Assembly: GCA_025454925.1 (NCBI GenBank)
Contig: JALONM010000010.1
Coordinates: forward strand, 1-64,000
Direction: 5' to 3'
DNA: 64,000 nt
DNA from: Cytophagaceae bacterium
GTDB taxonomy: Bacteria; Bacteroidota; Bacteroidia; Cytophagales; Cytophagaceae
Part shown: positions 51,587-61,104 of the stretch, one piece after another
Layout: each line of letters begins with the position of its first letter
Numbering within the stretch: the stretch's first letter is position 1
The notes under the pieces: generated by a model
Told to the model about the DNA's origin: nothing
What the model saw: only the letters and a program-made list of their open reading frames with translations
Database searches by the model: none
Made by a program: the position numbers and the translations under genes

Positions 51587-54460
51587 CTAAAAATGAGATG
51601 AACCAATCGAAAGCAAATAATCACTTAATTTCTGATCTTCGGTTAATTCTAGCTTTTCCTTCAGGCGGTACTTTCTTTTTTCTATGCCGGCCAGCGATAA
51701 GTTAAGCAAGGATGCAATTTCTTTGTTTGATTTATTCATCCGGATATAGGCGCACAGTAGCAACCAGCTAGGCTTCAAGCGTGGATGGCGTTGACGAAGC
51801 GTATGCAGATAATTGGGATAAATCTGATCAAAATGAATTTGAAACCTAGACCAATCGTCATCAAAATCCAGATCCTGATCAATGGACTTCACTAATTCTC
51901 GCAATGACTCAGCGGTATTTTCTTTCTGTATGGTCTCTAATTTATCTTTTACACTAGCCAAAAATTCAGCTTTCTGCGTCAGATTGGTGGCATAATTGGC
52001 TAATTCATTATTCTTTAAAATCATTTCAGCTTCTAGCTTTTCATTTCTCAACTTCATAAGCTCCTTTTCTTGCTGCAACTTTTCATTTATATGCGATTGC
52101 TCGCGCAACTGCAAAGCCCTGGCATTTTCATCTTCGAGACGTTGCTTTTGTTCCTTAAATCGACGTACCACCCACCAATAAAGGAAATACAAGAATCCAA
52201 TCCCCACCAACATATACACTGTATATGCCCAGGTAGACCGATACCAAGGGGGAAGAATGATAAAACTGAGTGTCGCCGGCTTACTGATTTCTTTATAACA
52301 ATTTTTTGCCCTAACCAATAATTCGTATCGACCTTCCCTCCATTGTGAAAAATCAATTTCATGGTTGCGTGTCCAAGTCGACCAGGTTAATTCCTCCGCT
52401 GAACTGCGTCTTATGGCATACTGATACCACAAATCATCCGGGCTTTCAAAAAAATTACTGCCAAAGGATACTCTCTTGGGTTGGATTTCATAGGGCAAAA
52501 CAATACGCTGTGAATCGGGTAAGTAGCTTGTATATACGATCGAATCAATGGAGGCTGCGCGAAGAGATGTAATAAAGCTACGAAATGGAACGCTGGCTTG
52601 GTTTTTATTCTGGTAATTAAAATACACAAAACCATCCTGGGTAGAAAGTATAGCAGATTCTCTGGATAATGGAAGTACATGTTGATAGCTACCAATAAAA
52701 TCTTGTGCTATTTTCTTAAAACTTATTTCCTCCATCCAATAGCCAGATTGCTTTTGATGAATCAAAAATAAATCAGAATTAAAAAACAACCAGGTGTGTC
52801 CGAAAGCATCTTCTTTTAGGTTATCCGAAAACGGACTTCCACTCAATCGCACAAAGAGCGTATCATTTCTCAAACGGGCCTCCGGCAAGTCCACCCAATA
52901 GTACGACTGACCGCTTAGCAGCAGCTTTCCTTTACTACTACTGATATCATAAAAATAATCAGGAGGCAGATGGTTCTTTTCATTCACCGATACTTGTTGA
53001 ATCACGGTGGAGTAATCTTCCGACATTCGCAAGTAAAATACACCTTTGTTGCCATGACAAACCCAAAGATTTCCTTCCGGGTCCTCCTCTATAATTCTTG
53101 ATGACTCCTGAAAACCCTTGATTTTGCAGGCAAAATTCCATTGCCCATTGCGATAGCGATACAATTGCAGTCCCTCGTAGGTTCCTTTAATAAATAAATC
53201 AGGATGTTTTTTTAGCGGTAGAATTGTCCAGTTACCTTCACCCGGAAGAGGGCCTGAAATATCACGCAATTTTCCCTGATCAAATTCCAAACACTTATCC
53301 GGTTGACAAATCAATAATTTATCTTTCAAGGTTTGCAAATGCCAGATTTGTCCACGTACAGAGGAAACGGGTAGGCATGACAAGTCATTCAAAGAGGCCA
53401 GATACAAGCCCATGGAAGTCCCTAAATACAAGTCCCCACGGTGCAAGGCAGATGAATAGCCCATCCCTTCCACACCATTGCTCGCATTCATATAGCGAAA
53501 AGGACTCGAATATTCCAGGAAAGCAATGCCATTATCCAAGGCCAACCACAAATCTCCTCGAGCATCTGTACAAACATCATGAATGGTATTTCCCATCAAG
53601 CCGTTAACACGCGCTATTCTTTGCTGTGGGATACCGGATGGATTCAAAAGCAATATTCCTTCGGCATACGAAAATAAGAGCAAGGTACTATCTGCCAAAC
53701 AACGAATTCCTTTGTATTGGCCTGCCATACCAGCGGGTAGAAAAAAACTTTGTGTCTCCTTGGATCCAAGGTTGTAGGTGCGAATGTTCGTTTCTTCCAA
53801 TATGTAAATCTTTTTATGCTGAATGGAAAAAGCAAGCGGATGTTCGACGCGATTGAAGGATTGCAGAGTATGCACCCCCTCCGCAGTCCATTGCTGTAAT
53901 GCGTCTTCACTCAACAGAAAAATCTGATGATTATATTTTTTCATGGCAATATACCTGCTCGAAGTAGGATACATCTTGCATATCCCGGAAGTCAAATAGA
54001 ACAAAGTATTCCGCGTAAGCAGCAATACTCCTTGGTTATATGTGACTATATCCAGCACTTCCCCTGCCTTCGCAAATTCTGCGGGCAACTGAGAGGTAAT
54101 AGACGTATACTGCAAAGTGCCGTTGACTTGCGGTGAAAAATAACCAGCCTCCTGGTAAGAGCCTGTCCAAATTTTACCATCGGAATCGCAAAAAACAGCG
54201 TACGCTGAATTTCCCTGAGGCAAGGAATACTTTTGCCATTGCTGTCCATCAAATTGCAATAAACCAAAAGCATTCCCTACAAATATAAATCCATTGGAAT
54301 TTTGGTCGATAGCAAAATTCCTTGGATGCCCACCATAGGTTCTGGAAGAGAATATGCGCTGTGCATAGCCCCCAGCGGTAAATTTATGCTGTGATTGCAG
54401 AATGTTGAATGGAAGAAATAAAGAAATGAAAAAAAATATTCCAAGCAGGTTCGAAAGCAT
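51587..54460 (-). CDS. Two-component-propeller / Y_Y_Y membrane regulator with LuxR-type HTH
   Basis: From the ATG at 54460 the protein has 957 residues with a signal peptide (LLGIFFFISLFLPFNILQSQ). About 650 residues of periplasmic propeller repeats follow (RNFAIDQNSNGFIFVGNAFGLLQFDG; DVCTDARGDLWLALDNGIAFLE), then a Y_Y_Y domain, a membrane helix (AYTVYMLVGIGFLYFLYWWVV), a coiled coil of about 100 residues, and a C-terminal LuxR-like HTH (MNKSNKEIASLLNLSLAGIEKRKYRL). No histidine kinase or receiver domain is present, so it is a one-component relative of hybrid propeller kinases. No target is obvious; it lies beside module B. Confidence 0.88.
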   Translation of the reverse strand: MLSNLLGIFFFISLFLPFNILQSQHKFTAGGYAQRIFSSRTYGGHPRNFAIDQNSNGFIFVGNAFGLLQFDGQQWQKYSLPQGNSAYAVFCDSDGKIWTGSYQEAGYFSPQVNGTLQYTSITSQLPAEFAKAGEVLDIVTYNQGVLLLTRNTLFYLTSGICKMYPTSSRYIAMKKYNHQIFLLSEDALQQWTAEGVHTLQSFNRVEHPLAFSIQHKKIYILEETNIRTYNLGSKETQSFFLPAGMAGQYKGIRCLADSTLLLFSYAEGILLLNPSGIPQQRIARVNGLMGNTIHDVCTDARGDLWLALDNGIAFLEYSSPFRYMNASNGVEGMGYSSALHRGDLYLGTSMGLYLASLNDLSCLPVSSVRGQIWHLQTLKDKLLICQPDKCLEFDQGKLRDISGPLPGEGNWTILPLKKHPDLFIKGTYEGLQLYRYRNGQWNFACKIKGFQESSRIIEEDPEGNLWVCHGNKGVFYLRMSEDYSTVIQQVSVNEKNHLPPDYFYDISSSKGKLLLSGQSYYWVDLPEARLRNDTLFVRLSGSPFSDNLKEDAFGHTWLFFNSDLFLIHQKQSGYWMEEISFKKIAQDFIGSYQHVLPLSRESAILSTQDGFVYFNYQNKNQASVPFRSFITSLRAASIDSIVYTSYLPDSQRIVLPYEIQPKRVSFGSNFFESPDDLWYQYAIRRSSAEELTWSTWTRNHEIDFSQWREGRYELLVRAKNCYKEISKPATLSFIILPPWYRSTWAYTVYMLVGIGFLYFLYWWVVRRFKEQKQRLEDENARALQLREQSHINEKLQQEKELMKLRNEKLEAEMILKNNELANYATNLTQKAEFLASVKDKLETIQKENTAESLRELVKSIDQDLDFDDDWSRFQIHFDQIYPNYLHTLRQRHPRLKPSWLLLCAYIRMNKSNKEIASLLNLSLAGIEKRKYRLKEKLELTEDQKLSDYLLSIGSSHF

Positions 54461-54678
54461 TTCTGCAACACGTTTAATTAGCAACTTTTTCGCAAGCATC
54501 ATCAACAAGCCATTTATACGAACTAATCAGAGCAGGAACTCGAAGGGGGGTAGGTACCTGTGCTCAGTAAGGTAAGAGTATAAATTTGATTATTCAACCT
54601 TTTCCAACGGGAACAACCAGGTATAGAAAACCGGGCATAGCATCGCTATAAAAATACCATTCGATCTCAGGATTACCC

Positions 54679-55725
54679 TTATTTTTCTTCTTTAAAAAAT
54701 AATTGATAATAGTTCATGCCACGCACATCATCAAAGCCGCGCTCAATGTGGTCCTGGTTGCCATGAATGTATAGACTGAAGTTGCGATCCAATTTTATAA
54801 CGGATTTAAAAATTTTGGTAGTATTTTTTACGGCACCTTTTGAAATATCAAATTCATCGTAAATATGCACAGATCGTTCTTTTTGAAACTGATCTTTATA
54901 CTCTTTAAAGGCATCAATTACTTCGGGCTGCTGGATAATTTCTTGCGAAAATTCATTCCAATCAAATACTTCCTTCTCTTTAAAAAATTTTACTGATTTA
55001 TTCATTAAATCAACCTCATCGGCTTTATTCACTTCAAAGGAATCCTTAAGCTTTTCATCGATAAAACCTTTACACAATTGCATATATTGCTGCGTATGAT
55101 AGTAACTATCTTCCCTGGGTTTGACACGGATAAATTCATCTTTCCAATACCGGGCTTCCTGCCATTGATTGGTGGAGTCACTTACACAGACCCGGAATCC
55201 CTTTTCCTTATCGAGATTGAAGATAACACAGCCTTTATCCAATTTATTAATATTAATTCCATGATCAGAATTGATTTCGTAATTCTCCCCTTTCAACGAA
55301 ACCCTCAAATACGTTTCTTTTGATTCTGATTTAAATATCCCGATGGCATCGGTAATTTCATTTTCTACCTGAATGTTTTCGAGATACACAATATACAACT
55401 CCCCTCCTTTTACTTTTGGATGAACCGAATTTTCATATAAATGTTTTGCAATGGAAATAGACTGTAAGTAAAAGCAATCTGGATCTGCGAAAATCTTACT
55501 ACAGTACGCGTATAATTCGTTCAGATCCAATTCCGCTTCATGAAACAAATGATAGTATTCAGGATTTTTAAACGGAGAAAGAAAATATTTCATGAGCAAG
55601 GATTCCAAATCCGTATCGTTGAGATGCATTTCACTCTTGGAGATCCTCAGCTCTTCTTCCTTTTGCTGATTGCCCACAAAATGCACAACCAAATTTCTCA
55701 GCGTTAAATCTTCAATCTTTATCAT
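54679..55725 (-). CDS. Nucleoid-associated protein, NdpA/YejK family
   Basis: The 348-residue product matches the NdpA/YejK family: an N-terminal LTLRNLVVHFVGNQQKEEELRIS with the conserved V-H-x-VGN start, SISIAKHLYENSVHPKVKGGELYIVYLE in the middle, and RNFSLYIHGNQDHIERGFDDVRGMNYYQLFF at the end. E. coli YejK is a nucleoid-associated protein of unclear role. Length is as expected. The gene stands alone on the minus strand. Confidence 0.85.
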   Translation of the reverse strand: MIKIEDLTLRNLVVHFVGNQQKEEELRISKSEMHLNDTDLESLLMKYFLSPFKNPEYYHLFHEAELDLNELYAYCSKIFADPDCFYLQSISIAKHLYENSVHPKVKGGELYIVYLENIQVENEITDAIGIFKSESKETYLRVSLKGENYEINSDHGININKLDKGCVIFNLDKEKGFRVCVSDSTNQWQEARYWKDEFIRVKPREDSYYHTQQYMQLCKGFIDEKLKDSFEVNKADEVDLMNKSVKFFKEKEVFDWNEFSQEIIQQPEVIDAFKEYKDQFQKERSVHIYDEFDISKGAVKNTTKIFKSVIKLDRNFSLYIHGNQDHIERGFDDVRGMNYYQLFFKEEK

Positions 55726-55915
55726 AGTGTTCCTTGCATTTCCTATTTCAAACCTGAAAATTACACAGGAGTACAGATTAAGCCCACGTCCTATCCATCA
55801 ACTTATTGACAAGTTATACAGTATTCGGAATCAAGCCTCTTTCGGCTAGTCCGGAGAGGCATTTTAAATAATTAGGGAGCATACAAGCGTAACTGCTTTC
55901 ATTTAAAATTCTCCT

Positions 55916-55923
55916 TACCTTTG
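55916..55923 (+). promoter_or_regulatory. -7 box of the dinB-like gene
   Basis: TACCTTTG matches TAnnTTTG exactly and lies 15 bp upstream of the ATG at 55939, which rules out the upstream TTG at 55921 as a start. A -33 box at ideal spacing is not evident. Confidence 0.5.
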
Positions 55924-55938
55924 TATAAAAAGGATTGT

Positions 55939-56394
55939 ATGAAATTTTTATTTGAAGCACAGGGAACGATCCGTTCCAATATGTGGAAAGCCGTTCAGGC
56001 CTTATCGGAAGAGCAACTATTCCGCATTCCCGATGGCTACAATAATAACCTGGCCTGGAACCTGGCACACGTAGTGGCTACGCCACAAATTTTGTGCTAT
56101 AAACTCGGTAATCAAGGTTTTTTGCTTCCCCAGTCATTCATTGATGCCCATAAAAAAGATACTAGCCCCAGAGATTGGAAACAACCTGTGGATTTAAAGG
56201 AGGTAAAAGAGTATTTTGATTTTACGCTTCATCAATGTCAAATTGACTATGAAGCAGGAAAATTTTCAACATTTACCCCTTACACCACCTCGGCGGGAGT
56301 CGAACTTAAGTCCATCGAAGATGCCTTGATTTACAACTATGGCCATGAGAATCTGCACTATGGCGTGATACTGGCCATGCGGAAACTAGTGTGA
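55939..56394 (+). CDS. DinB-like four-helix-bundle protein
   Basis: The 151-residue product is a DinB-like helical bundle: MKFLFEAQGTIRSNMWKAVQALSEEQLFRIPDGYNNNLAWNLAHVVATPQ opens it, and YNYGHENLHYGVILAMRKLV closes it. The His residues in WNLAHV and GHENLHYG correspond to the metal-ligand positions of the family. Such proteins are putative metal-dependent thiol transferases or damage-inducible proteins; role unknown. Confidence 0.87.
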   Translation: MKFLFEAQGTIRSNMWKAVQALSEEQLFRIPDGYNNNLAWNLAHVVATPQILCYKLGNQGFLLPQSFIDAHKKDTSPRDWKQPVDLKEVKEYFDFTLHQCQIDYEAGKFSTFTPYTTSAGVELKSIEDALIYNYGHENLHYGVILAMRKLV

Positions 56395-56552
56395 TGCAAG
56401 ATTTATGTAGGTTTCAATGTCCGTATCATGATTGATTGCATTGCCATTTTTTAATGCTACCCGTATATTGTAAAGGATTTAAATGGAAGACCCTTCCTGC
56501 GATGGATGCGCTCAAGTAAGAGTCATTCAAAATCGTAAACTACGATCGTTTC

Positions 56553-56560
56553 AGGAGGGG
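56553..56560 (+). promoter_or_regulatory. Shine-Dalgarno deciding the menC start
   Basis: AGGAGGGG lies 9 nt upstream of the ATG at 56570. It is much stronger than usual in this genome and fixes the start there rather than at 56483. Confidence 0.75.
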
Positions 56561-56569
56561 ATAACTAGT

Positions 56570-57664
56570 ATGATGCAAGCTCGATACTTCAAGCACCGGC
56601 TCGTTTTTAAGTTTGAAGCCGGAACCTCAAGAGGCATTCTCCGTGAAAAAGATACCTGGTTTATTTTATTGTCGAACAATGGAAAAGTAGGCATTGGAGA
56701 GTGCTCTCCGATTGAAGGCCTCAGTCCTGAAAGCTCCAAACAGGTGGAGCAGATATTGGAATTATTAGTGCGTCATGTCAGTAAGCTTAATAATCCACCG
56801 GAACTTCGACACCTGGTTGAAGAATTTCATCTGCACCAATACCCCAGCGTTCGATTTGGATTGGAAACTGCCTTGCTGGATTTATGCCTGGGTGGTAAAC
56901 GTAAAATTTGCCGCAATGAATTCTTTGACATGCAAAAGCCCATACCCATCAATGGTTTGATTTGGATGGGGAATGAGCAATTCATGGAAGAACAGATTGA
57001 GCAAAAGTTACAGAGTGGCTTTACTTGTTTAAAAATGAAAATAGGGGCCATTGATTTTGAAAAAGAATTGGCCATCATTAAAAAAATCCGCAGCCGCTTT
57101 GACGCTTCTACCATAAGTTTACGCGTGGATGCCAATGGTGCTTTCAGTGCAGAGGAAGCATTGGGAAAACTACAACGACTCGCCGAGTATGAGATCCACA
57201 GCATTGAACAGCCCATCCGGGCAGGTCAGTTGCAGGACATGGCTAATATTTGTGCCCACTCCCCTATTCCGGTGGCCCTGGACGAAGAGCTGATTGGCTG
57301 GCATCAAATGAAAGACAAAGAACGGTTACTCGAAACCATACGACCTCCTTATATTATTTTGAAGCCTACTCTATTGGGTGGCCAAGAAGTTTGTATGGAA
57401 TGGATCCGGTTGGCAGAAGAGCACCAAATAGATTGGTGGCTTACCAGTTCTCTGGAGGCAAATATCGGATTGAACGCTATCTCCCAATTAGCTTCTCAAT
57501 TGGAAGTAACCATTCCTCAAGGATTGGGCACGGGACAATTGTACCACAACAATATTCCTTCACCACTCACCATAGAGAACGGTAGTATTCTATACGACAA
57601 GCAAAAAGCATGGGATCTATCCATTCTGGAACCCGCGCTATCGAACACAGAACAGCCTTCCTAA
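56570..57664 (+). CDS. menC: o-Succinylbenzoate synthase (enolase superfamily)
   Basis: The 364-residue product starts MMQARYFKHRLVFKFEAGTSRG. The catalytic set of the muconate-lactonising subgroup is visible: KMK (Lys155, Lys157), VDAN (Asp187), IEQP (Glu213), LDEE (Asp238) and ILKPTLLGG (Lys265). The PTLLGG strand fits o-succinylbenzoate synthase of menaquinone biosynthesis, which dehydrates SHCHC. Relatives such as dipeptide epimerases and N-succinylamino-acid racemases share most motifs, so the symbol is probable rather than certain. No other men gene is adjacent. Confidence 0.82.
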   Translation: MMQARYFKHRLVFKFEAGTSRGILREKDTWFILLSNNGKVGIGECSPIEGLSPESSKQVEQILELLVRHVSKLNNPPELRHLVEEFHLHQYPSVRFGLETALLDLCLGGKRKICRNEFFDMQKPIPINGLIWMGNEQFMEEQIEQKLQSGFTCLKMKIGAIDFEKELAIIKKIRSRFDASTISLRVDANGAFSAEEALGKLQRLAEYEIHSIEQPIRAGQLQDMANICAHSPIPVALDEELIGWHQMKDKERLLETIRPPYIILKPTLLGGQEVCMEWIRLAEEHQIDWWLTSSLEANIGLNAISQLASQLEVTIPQGLGTGQLYHNNIPSPLTIENGSILYDKQKAWDLSILEPALSNTEQPS

Positions 57665-57724
57665 TAGCTGTTCTTCTGATGCCTTTCGATGGAATCATAC
57701 AACGATCCTAAATCAAACTAATCT

Positions 57725-57756
57725 AAGCCCGGATTTCTGTATCCGGGCTTTTTTTG
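57725..57756 (+). terminator. Rho-independent terminator after menC
   Basis: AGCCCGGAT-TTCTGT-ATCCGGGCT, a 9-bp perfect stem, is followed by seven T. It lies 61 bp past the stop. Confidence 0.92.
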
Positions 57757-57768
57757 AAAATTTATAAT

Positions 57769-57776
57769 TAAATTTG
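57769..57776 (+). promoter_or_regulatory. -7 box candidate for the VIT-family gene
   Basis: TAAATTTG matches the Bacteroidota -7 consensus exactly, just after the menC terminator and 60 bp before the ATG at 57836. No matching -33 TTTG at 19-21 bp was found. Confidence 0.4.
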
Positions 57777-57835
57777 TCTGGCAAGATCTTACGATCGAAC
57801 AAAAATCTATTGAGATTGAACCTAAGCCTACCTGC

Positions 57836-58561
57836 ATGAGTGAACAGACCTTACACGCCCGCGGCAAACTTTTCTTTTTAGATAAAGAATATGTTGCTGA
57901 ATTTGTATACGGAGGTATTGACGGTGCCATCACCACCTTCGCAGTGGTAGCTGGAGCCAGCGGTGCACACCTCAGCATTTCAGTAGTAATCATTTTGGGT
58001 ATTGCCAACCTGATTGCCGATGGCTTTTCGATGTCGGTAGGAAATTATTTTTCTACCAAAGCCGATCGCGACACTTACGACAAACATGTAGCCATTGAAT
58101 ACTGGGAAATTGAACATTTAAGAGATAAAGAAATTCAGGAAATCCGCGACATATATGCTAAAAAAGGATTTAAAGGTGAGTTGCTGGAACAAGTTGTTCA
58201 AACCATCATTGCCGATAAAGATGTGTGGGTAGATACGATGATGAAAGAGGAACTGGAGATGAGCAAAGATGAAAAAACACCTTTGCAAACTGCCACGGTG
58301 ACATTTATTGCCTTCGTTTTGATTGGTACGATTCCTCTTTTATCCTACCTGGCTGCTTATGTGATGACGATTCCTACGGAATATTTATTTCCATTGTCTT
58401 GTGTGCTTACAGCGTTAGGCTTGTCAATAGTGGGTTACTTTAAAAGTGTGGTCACCGACAAAAGTAAAGTTCGCGGTATTCTTGAAACCTTAGCACTGGG
58501 GGGCATTGCGGCCCTGTTGTCGTACTACGTTGGAGCCATTTTAGAAAACATCTTCCGCTAA
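57836..58561 (+). CDS. VIT1/CCC1-family iron/manganese transporter
   Basis: The 241-residue protein has five membrane helices and a cytoplasmic insert. [25 protein letters not shown] is helix 1 with the conserved G-x-x-[27 protein letters not shown] follows, and the charged cytoplasmic segment at about 75-150 ([20 protein letters not shown]) carries Glu residues like those that bind metal in VIT1. The family moves iron or manganese, usually as exporters or for storage. It precedes purN by 2 bp. Confidence 0.9.
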   Translation: MSEQTLHARGKLFFLDKEYVAEFVYGGIDGAITTFAVVAGASGAHLSISVVIILGIANLIADGFSMSVGNYFSTKADRDTYDKHVAIEYWEIEHLRDKEIQEIRDIYAKKGFKGELLEQVVQTIIADKDVWVDTMMKEELEMSKDEKTPLQTATVTFIAFVLIGTIPLLSYLAAYVMTIPTEYLFPLSCVLTALGLSIVGYFKSVVTDKSKVRGILETLALGGIAALLSYYVGAILENIFR

Positions 58562-58563
58562 TT

Positions 58564-59136
58564 ATGATGTACATCACCCTATTTTGTTCGGGTTCCGGTT
58601 CGAATGCAGAAAAAATAATGGAATATTTCCGGGAGCATCCCAGTATACGAGTGGGATTGCTACTGGCTAACAAACCGGATGCTTATGCCTTAGAAAGGGC
58701 CAAAAAGTTCGGCATCCCCACTGAAGTTGTTACCAAAGCGGAGTTCACTGACGAATCCTATTGCTGCTCTTTGCTGGAGCGCTATCAAACCGATTGGATT
58801 ATTCTTGCTGGTTTCCTGTGGCTAATTCCGTCCTATTTGGTAAAACATTTTCCAGATAAGATCATCAACATACACCCTGCCTTGCTTCCGGCGTATGGAG
58901 GAAAGGGCATGTATGGCATGCACGTGCACCGCGCAGTGGTGGCGGCTGGGGAAAAGAAAAGTGGCATGACCATACATTTGGTAAATGAGCACTACGATGA
59001 AGGTGCCATTCTCTTTCAGGCGAGCTGCGACTTAGATCCGGAAGATTCCGCCGAAGAAGTAGCACATAAAGTACTTACACTGGAACACCGGCATTTTGCG
59101 CCGGTTATTGAAACAACAATACTCAACAACGCATAA
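58564..59136 (+). CDS. purN: Phosphoribosylglycinamide formyltransferase
   Basis: The 190-residue product has the PurN/formyltransferase fold: FCSGSGSNAEKIMEYF at the start, the catalytic INIHPALLPAYGGKGMYGMHVH (Asn, His), and the distal SGMTIHLVNEHYDEGAILFQ with the catalytic Asp. It transfers formyl from 10-formyl-THF to GAR in purine synthesis. The gene lies between the VIT-family and pentapeptide genes and is probably co-transcribed with the former. Confidence 0.95.
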   Translation: MMYITLFCSGSGSNAEKIMEYFREHPSIRVGLLLANKPDAYALERAKKFGIPTEVVTKAEFTDESYCCSLLERYQTDWIILAGFLWLIPSYLVKHFPDKIINIHPALLPAYGGKGMYGMHVHRAVVAAGEKKSGMTIHLVNEHYDEGAILFQASCDLDPEDSAEEVAHKVLTLEHRHFAPVIETTILNNA

Positions 59137-59148
59137 ACGTTTCAATAC

Positions 59149-59709
59149 ATGAATTACGTGGAAGGCATCACTTTTGAGCGGCAAAATTCCCTGGCGCCAG
59201 GCGAATATGAAAATTGCACTTTTGTTCAATGCAAGTGGCCCGAAGCGTCCTTACGATCTTTCCGTTTTGTACATTGTACCTTTACTGAATGCGAGCTCAG
59301 CAATGCCAACGTGAAAGATACGATTTTTAATGAGGTGTCTTTTATTTCCTGCAAGCTTACCGGGGTGTTGTTCAGTGAGTGTAACGATTTTTTATTTCAG
59401 ATTACATGCCAACGCTGTCAAATGCAATTATGTTCTTTTTATAACCGAAAAATGAAAGGTTTTCGATTTACGGAATGTGACCTCAGTGAAGCGGATTTTG
59501 GAAATGCACAATGTGAAAAAATGATATTCGACCAGTGCCTGCTGAAAAATACAATCTTCGACAATGCTAATCTAGAACAAGCCGATTTAAGTACCTCGAA
59601 AGAAATTTCAATTGATCCAGTCCGAACGAAGATCAAAAAAGCAAGCTTTCATCTATCCAGCCTTCCTGGCTTACTGGAGCAATACCAACTGCGCGTTAAA
59701 ATTCATTAG
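59149..59709 (+). CDS. Pentapeptide-repeat protein
   Basis: The 186-residue product shows the A(D/N)LxF-type repeats in tandem at about 25-165 (NCTFVQCKWPEASLRSFRFV, SNANVKDTIFNEVSFISC, FTECDLSEADFGNAQCEKMIF, NTIFDNANLEQADLS). This gives a right-handed quadrilateral helix mimicking nucleic acid in Qnr-like proteins, but a role in quinolone resistance is not indicated. The stop overlaps the convergent beta-CASP gene by 4 nt. It follows purN by 12 bp. Confidence 0.88.
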   Translation: MNYVEGITFERQNSLAPGEYENCTFVQCKWPEASLRSFRFVHCTFTECELSNANVKDTIFNEVSFISCKLTGVLFSECNDFLFQITCQRCQMQLCSFYNRKMKGFRFTECDLSEADFGNAQCEKMIFDQCLLKNTIFDNANLEQADLSTSKEISIDPVRTKIKKASFHLSSLPGLLEQYQLRVKIH

Positions 59710-61100
59710 TGGACAAAGGCTTCCCCTTCCTTTGGACAATGCACCGAATAGCCCTGCTGCTCCAACTCCTGCGCCAGCTCTTGCATGCCCGATGGTTCTC
59801 CGTGCACAAGGTATACTTTTTGCAACGAAGTCGCTGAAAACTGTTGCATAAATTCCAATAAGCCATTTTTATCAGCATGTCCGCTGTAAATATCCGTTTT
59901 AATTACCGTAGCAGCCACAGGAATATCGCGTCCGGCCACGCGTAAGCTACTGGCACCGTTTTGCAGTTGGTATCCTGGAGTTCCGGGTGCAGAATATCCT
60001 ATCAATAAAAATGTACAATATGGGTTATGCAGATTTTTCTTTAAGTGAATATCCATGCGCCCTCCCTTCATCATTCCGGATGATGAAATGATGATGCAAG
60101 GTTCGGAATAATTGCTGATCGCCTTGCTTTCGCGCATATTTTTCAGGTAGGTGAGCCATTCAAAATCAAATAGAGTACCATGATCTTTCATGACTTGTTG
60201 CGCTTCTTCATTCAAGAGATAGGCATATTTCTCATAAATTTTAGAACTGGCCTCAGCCATGGAGGAGTCGGTGAATATTTTGATACGCGGTAATCGACCT
60301 AATTTATGTAGCTTAAATAGGGTATATAAAATGGATTGTGTTCTTCCAACGCTGAAAGCTGGAATGATTAATCTGCCGGCCTTATCGACACAGGTTTTCC
60401 GGATTACCTCTTCCAGCAAGTCTTCGGCTAACTTTTGTTCCTGGTGCAGCCGAGCCCCGTAGGTACTTTCACAAACAACCACATCCGCCTCCCCGGCCGG
60501 AGAAGGATCTGTGAGCAAAGGATAATTCTTGCGACCTACATCTCCACTGAACACCACGCATTTCTTTTTCCCGGATTCGTTGATTTCCAGTCGCACATGC
60601 GCCGCACCCAATAAATGGCTGGCGGGAATCAATGTGATGCTCAATTCTTCCGATACTACAAAAGGCTGCTGAAAACCTATGGTAACAAATCGATCCATGG
60701 TAAGATCCAGCGATTTGCGCAGAATGGCCTCCAGATCGTGCTGACGATGCATATAGCGGTATTGGCGGTTTTGAATACGCACCAAATGTTTGCTTTGCAA
60801 GCCTAAGGAATCGTATAAAAGCAAATTGGAAAGTTCATACGTTGGAGCAGAACATAAGATCTGTCCATCGTAACCTTCCTGCAATAACCGGGGCAAGCGC
60901 CCACTGTGATCGATATGTGCATGCGTAAGCACCACCAAATCTATTTCGGAAGGATGAAACGGGAATGGATCAAAATCCTTACTGAACGATTCCAGGTAAG
61001 AACCACAATCGACCAATACCTTGTACCCTGATTCGAGGGTAACCAGATGCATACTCCCTGTGACGCGTTGAGCGGCACCAAAAAACTGTAGTGTAGGCAT
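59706..61100 (-). CDS. Beta-CASP metallo-beta-lactamase-fold nuclease
   Basis: The 464-residue protein has an MBL core with the metal motif VVLTHAHIDHSGRLPRLLQ, then FSGDVGRKNYPLL, a beta-CASP insertion (RLIIPAFSVGRTQSILYTLF; IIISSSGMMKGGRM) and the RNA-specificity motif AKVYLVHGE-like ending (KVYLVHGEPSGMQELAQEL). This is the CPSF73-like bacterial RNase group. It is the last gene of a minus-strand operon, 4 bp after the thioesterase gene. Confidence 0.93.
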   Translation of the reverse strand: MPTLQFFGAAQRVTGSMHLVTLESGYKVLVDCGSYLESFSKDFDPFPFHPSEIDLVVLTHAHIDHSGRLPRLLQEGYDGQILCSAPTYELSNLLLYDSLGLQSKHLVRIQNRQYRYMHRQHDLEAILRKSLDLTMDRFVTIGFQQPFVVSEELSITLIPASHLLGAAHVRLEINESGKKKCVVFSGDVGRKNYPLLTDPSPAGEADVVVCESTYGARLHQEQKLAEDLLEEVIRKTCVDKAGRLIIPAFSVGRTQSILYTLFKLHKLGRLPRIKIFTDSSMAEASSKIYEKYAYLLNEEAQQVMKDHGTLFDFEWLTYLKNMRESKAISNYSEPCIIISSSGMMKGGRMDIHLKKNLHNPYCTFLLIGYSAPGTPGYQLQNGASSLRVAGRDIPVAATVIKTDIYSGHADKNGLLEFMQQFSATSLQKVYLVHGEPSGMQELAQELEQQGYSVHCPKEGEAFVH

Positions 61101-61104
61101 GGAA

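Noticed and set aside
51587-54460. Hybrid two-component sensor kinase
   Set aside because: The propeller and Y_Y_Y parts fit, but no H-box, ATPase or receiver motif follows the membrane helix; only a coiled coil and HTH.
59149-59709. Qnr-type quinolone resistance gene
   Set aside because: Pentapeptide repeats are present, but length and repeat pattern do not specifically match Qnr, and most such proteins have other or unknown roles.
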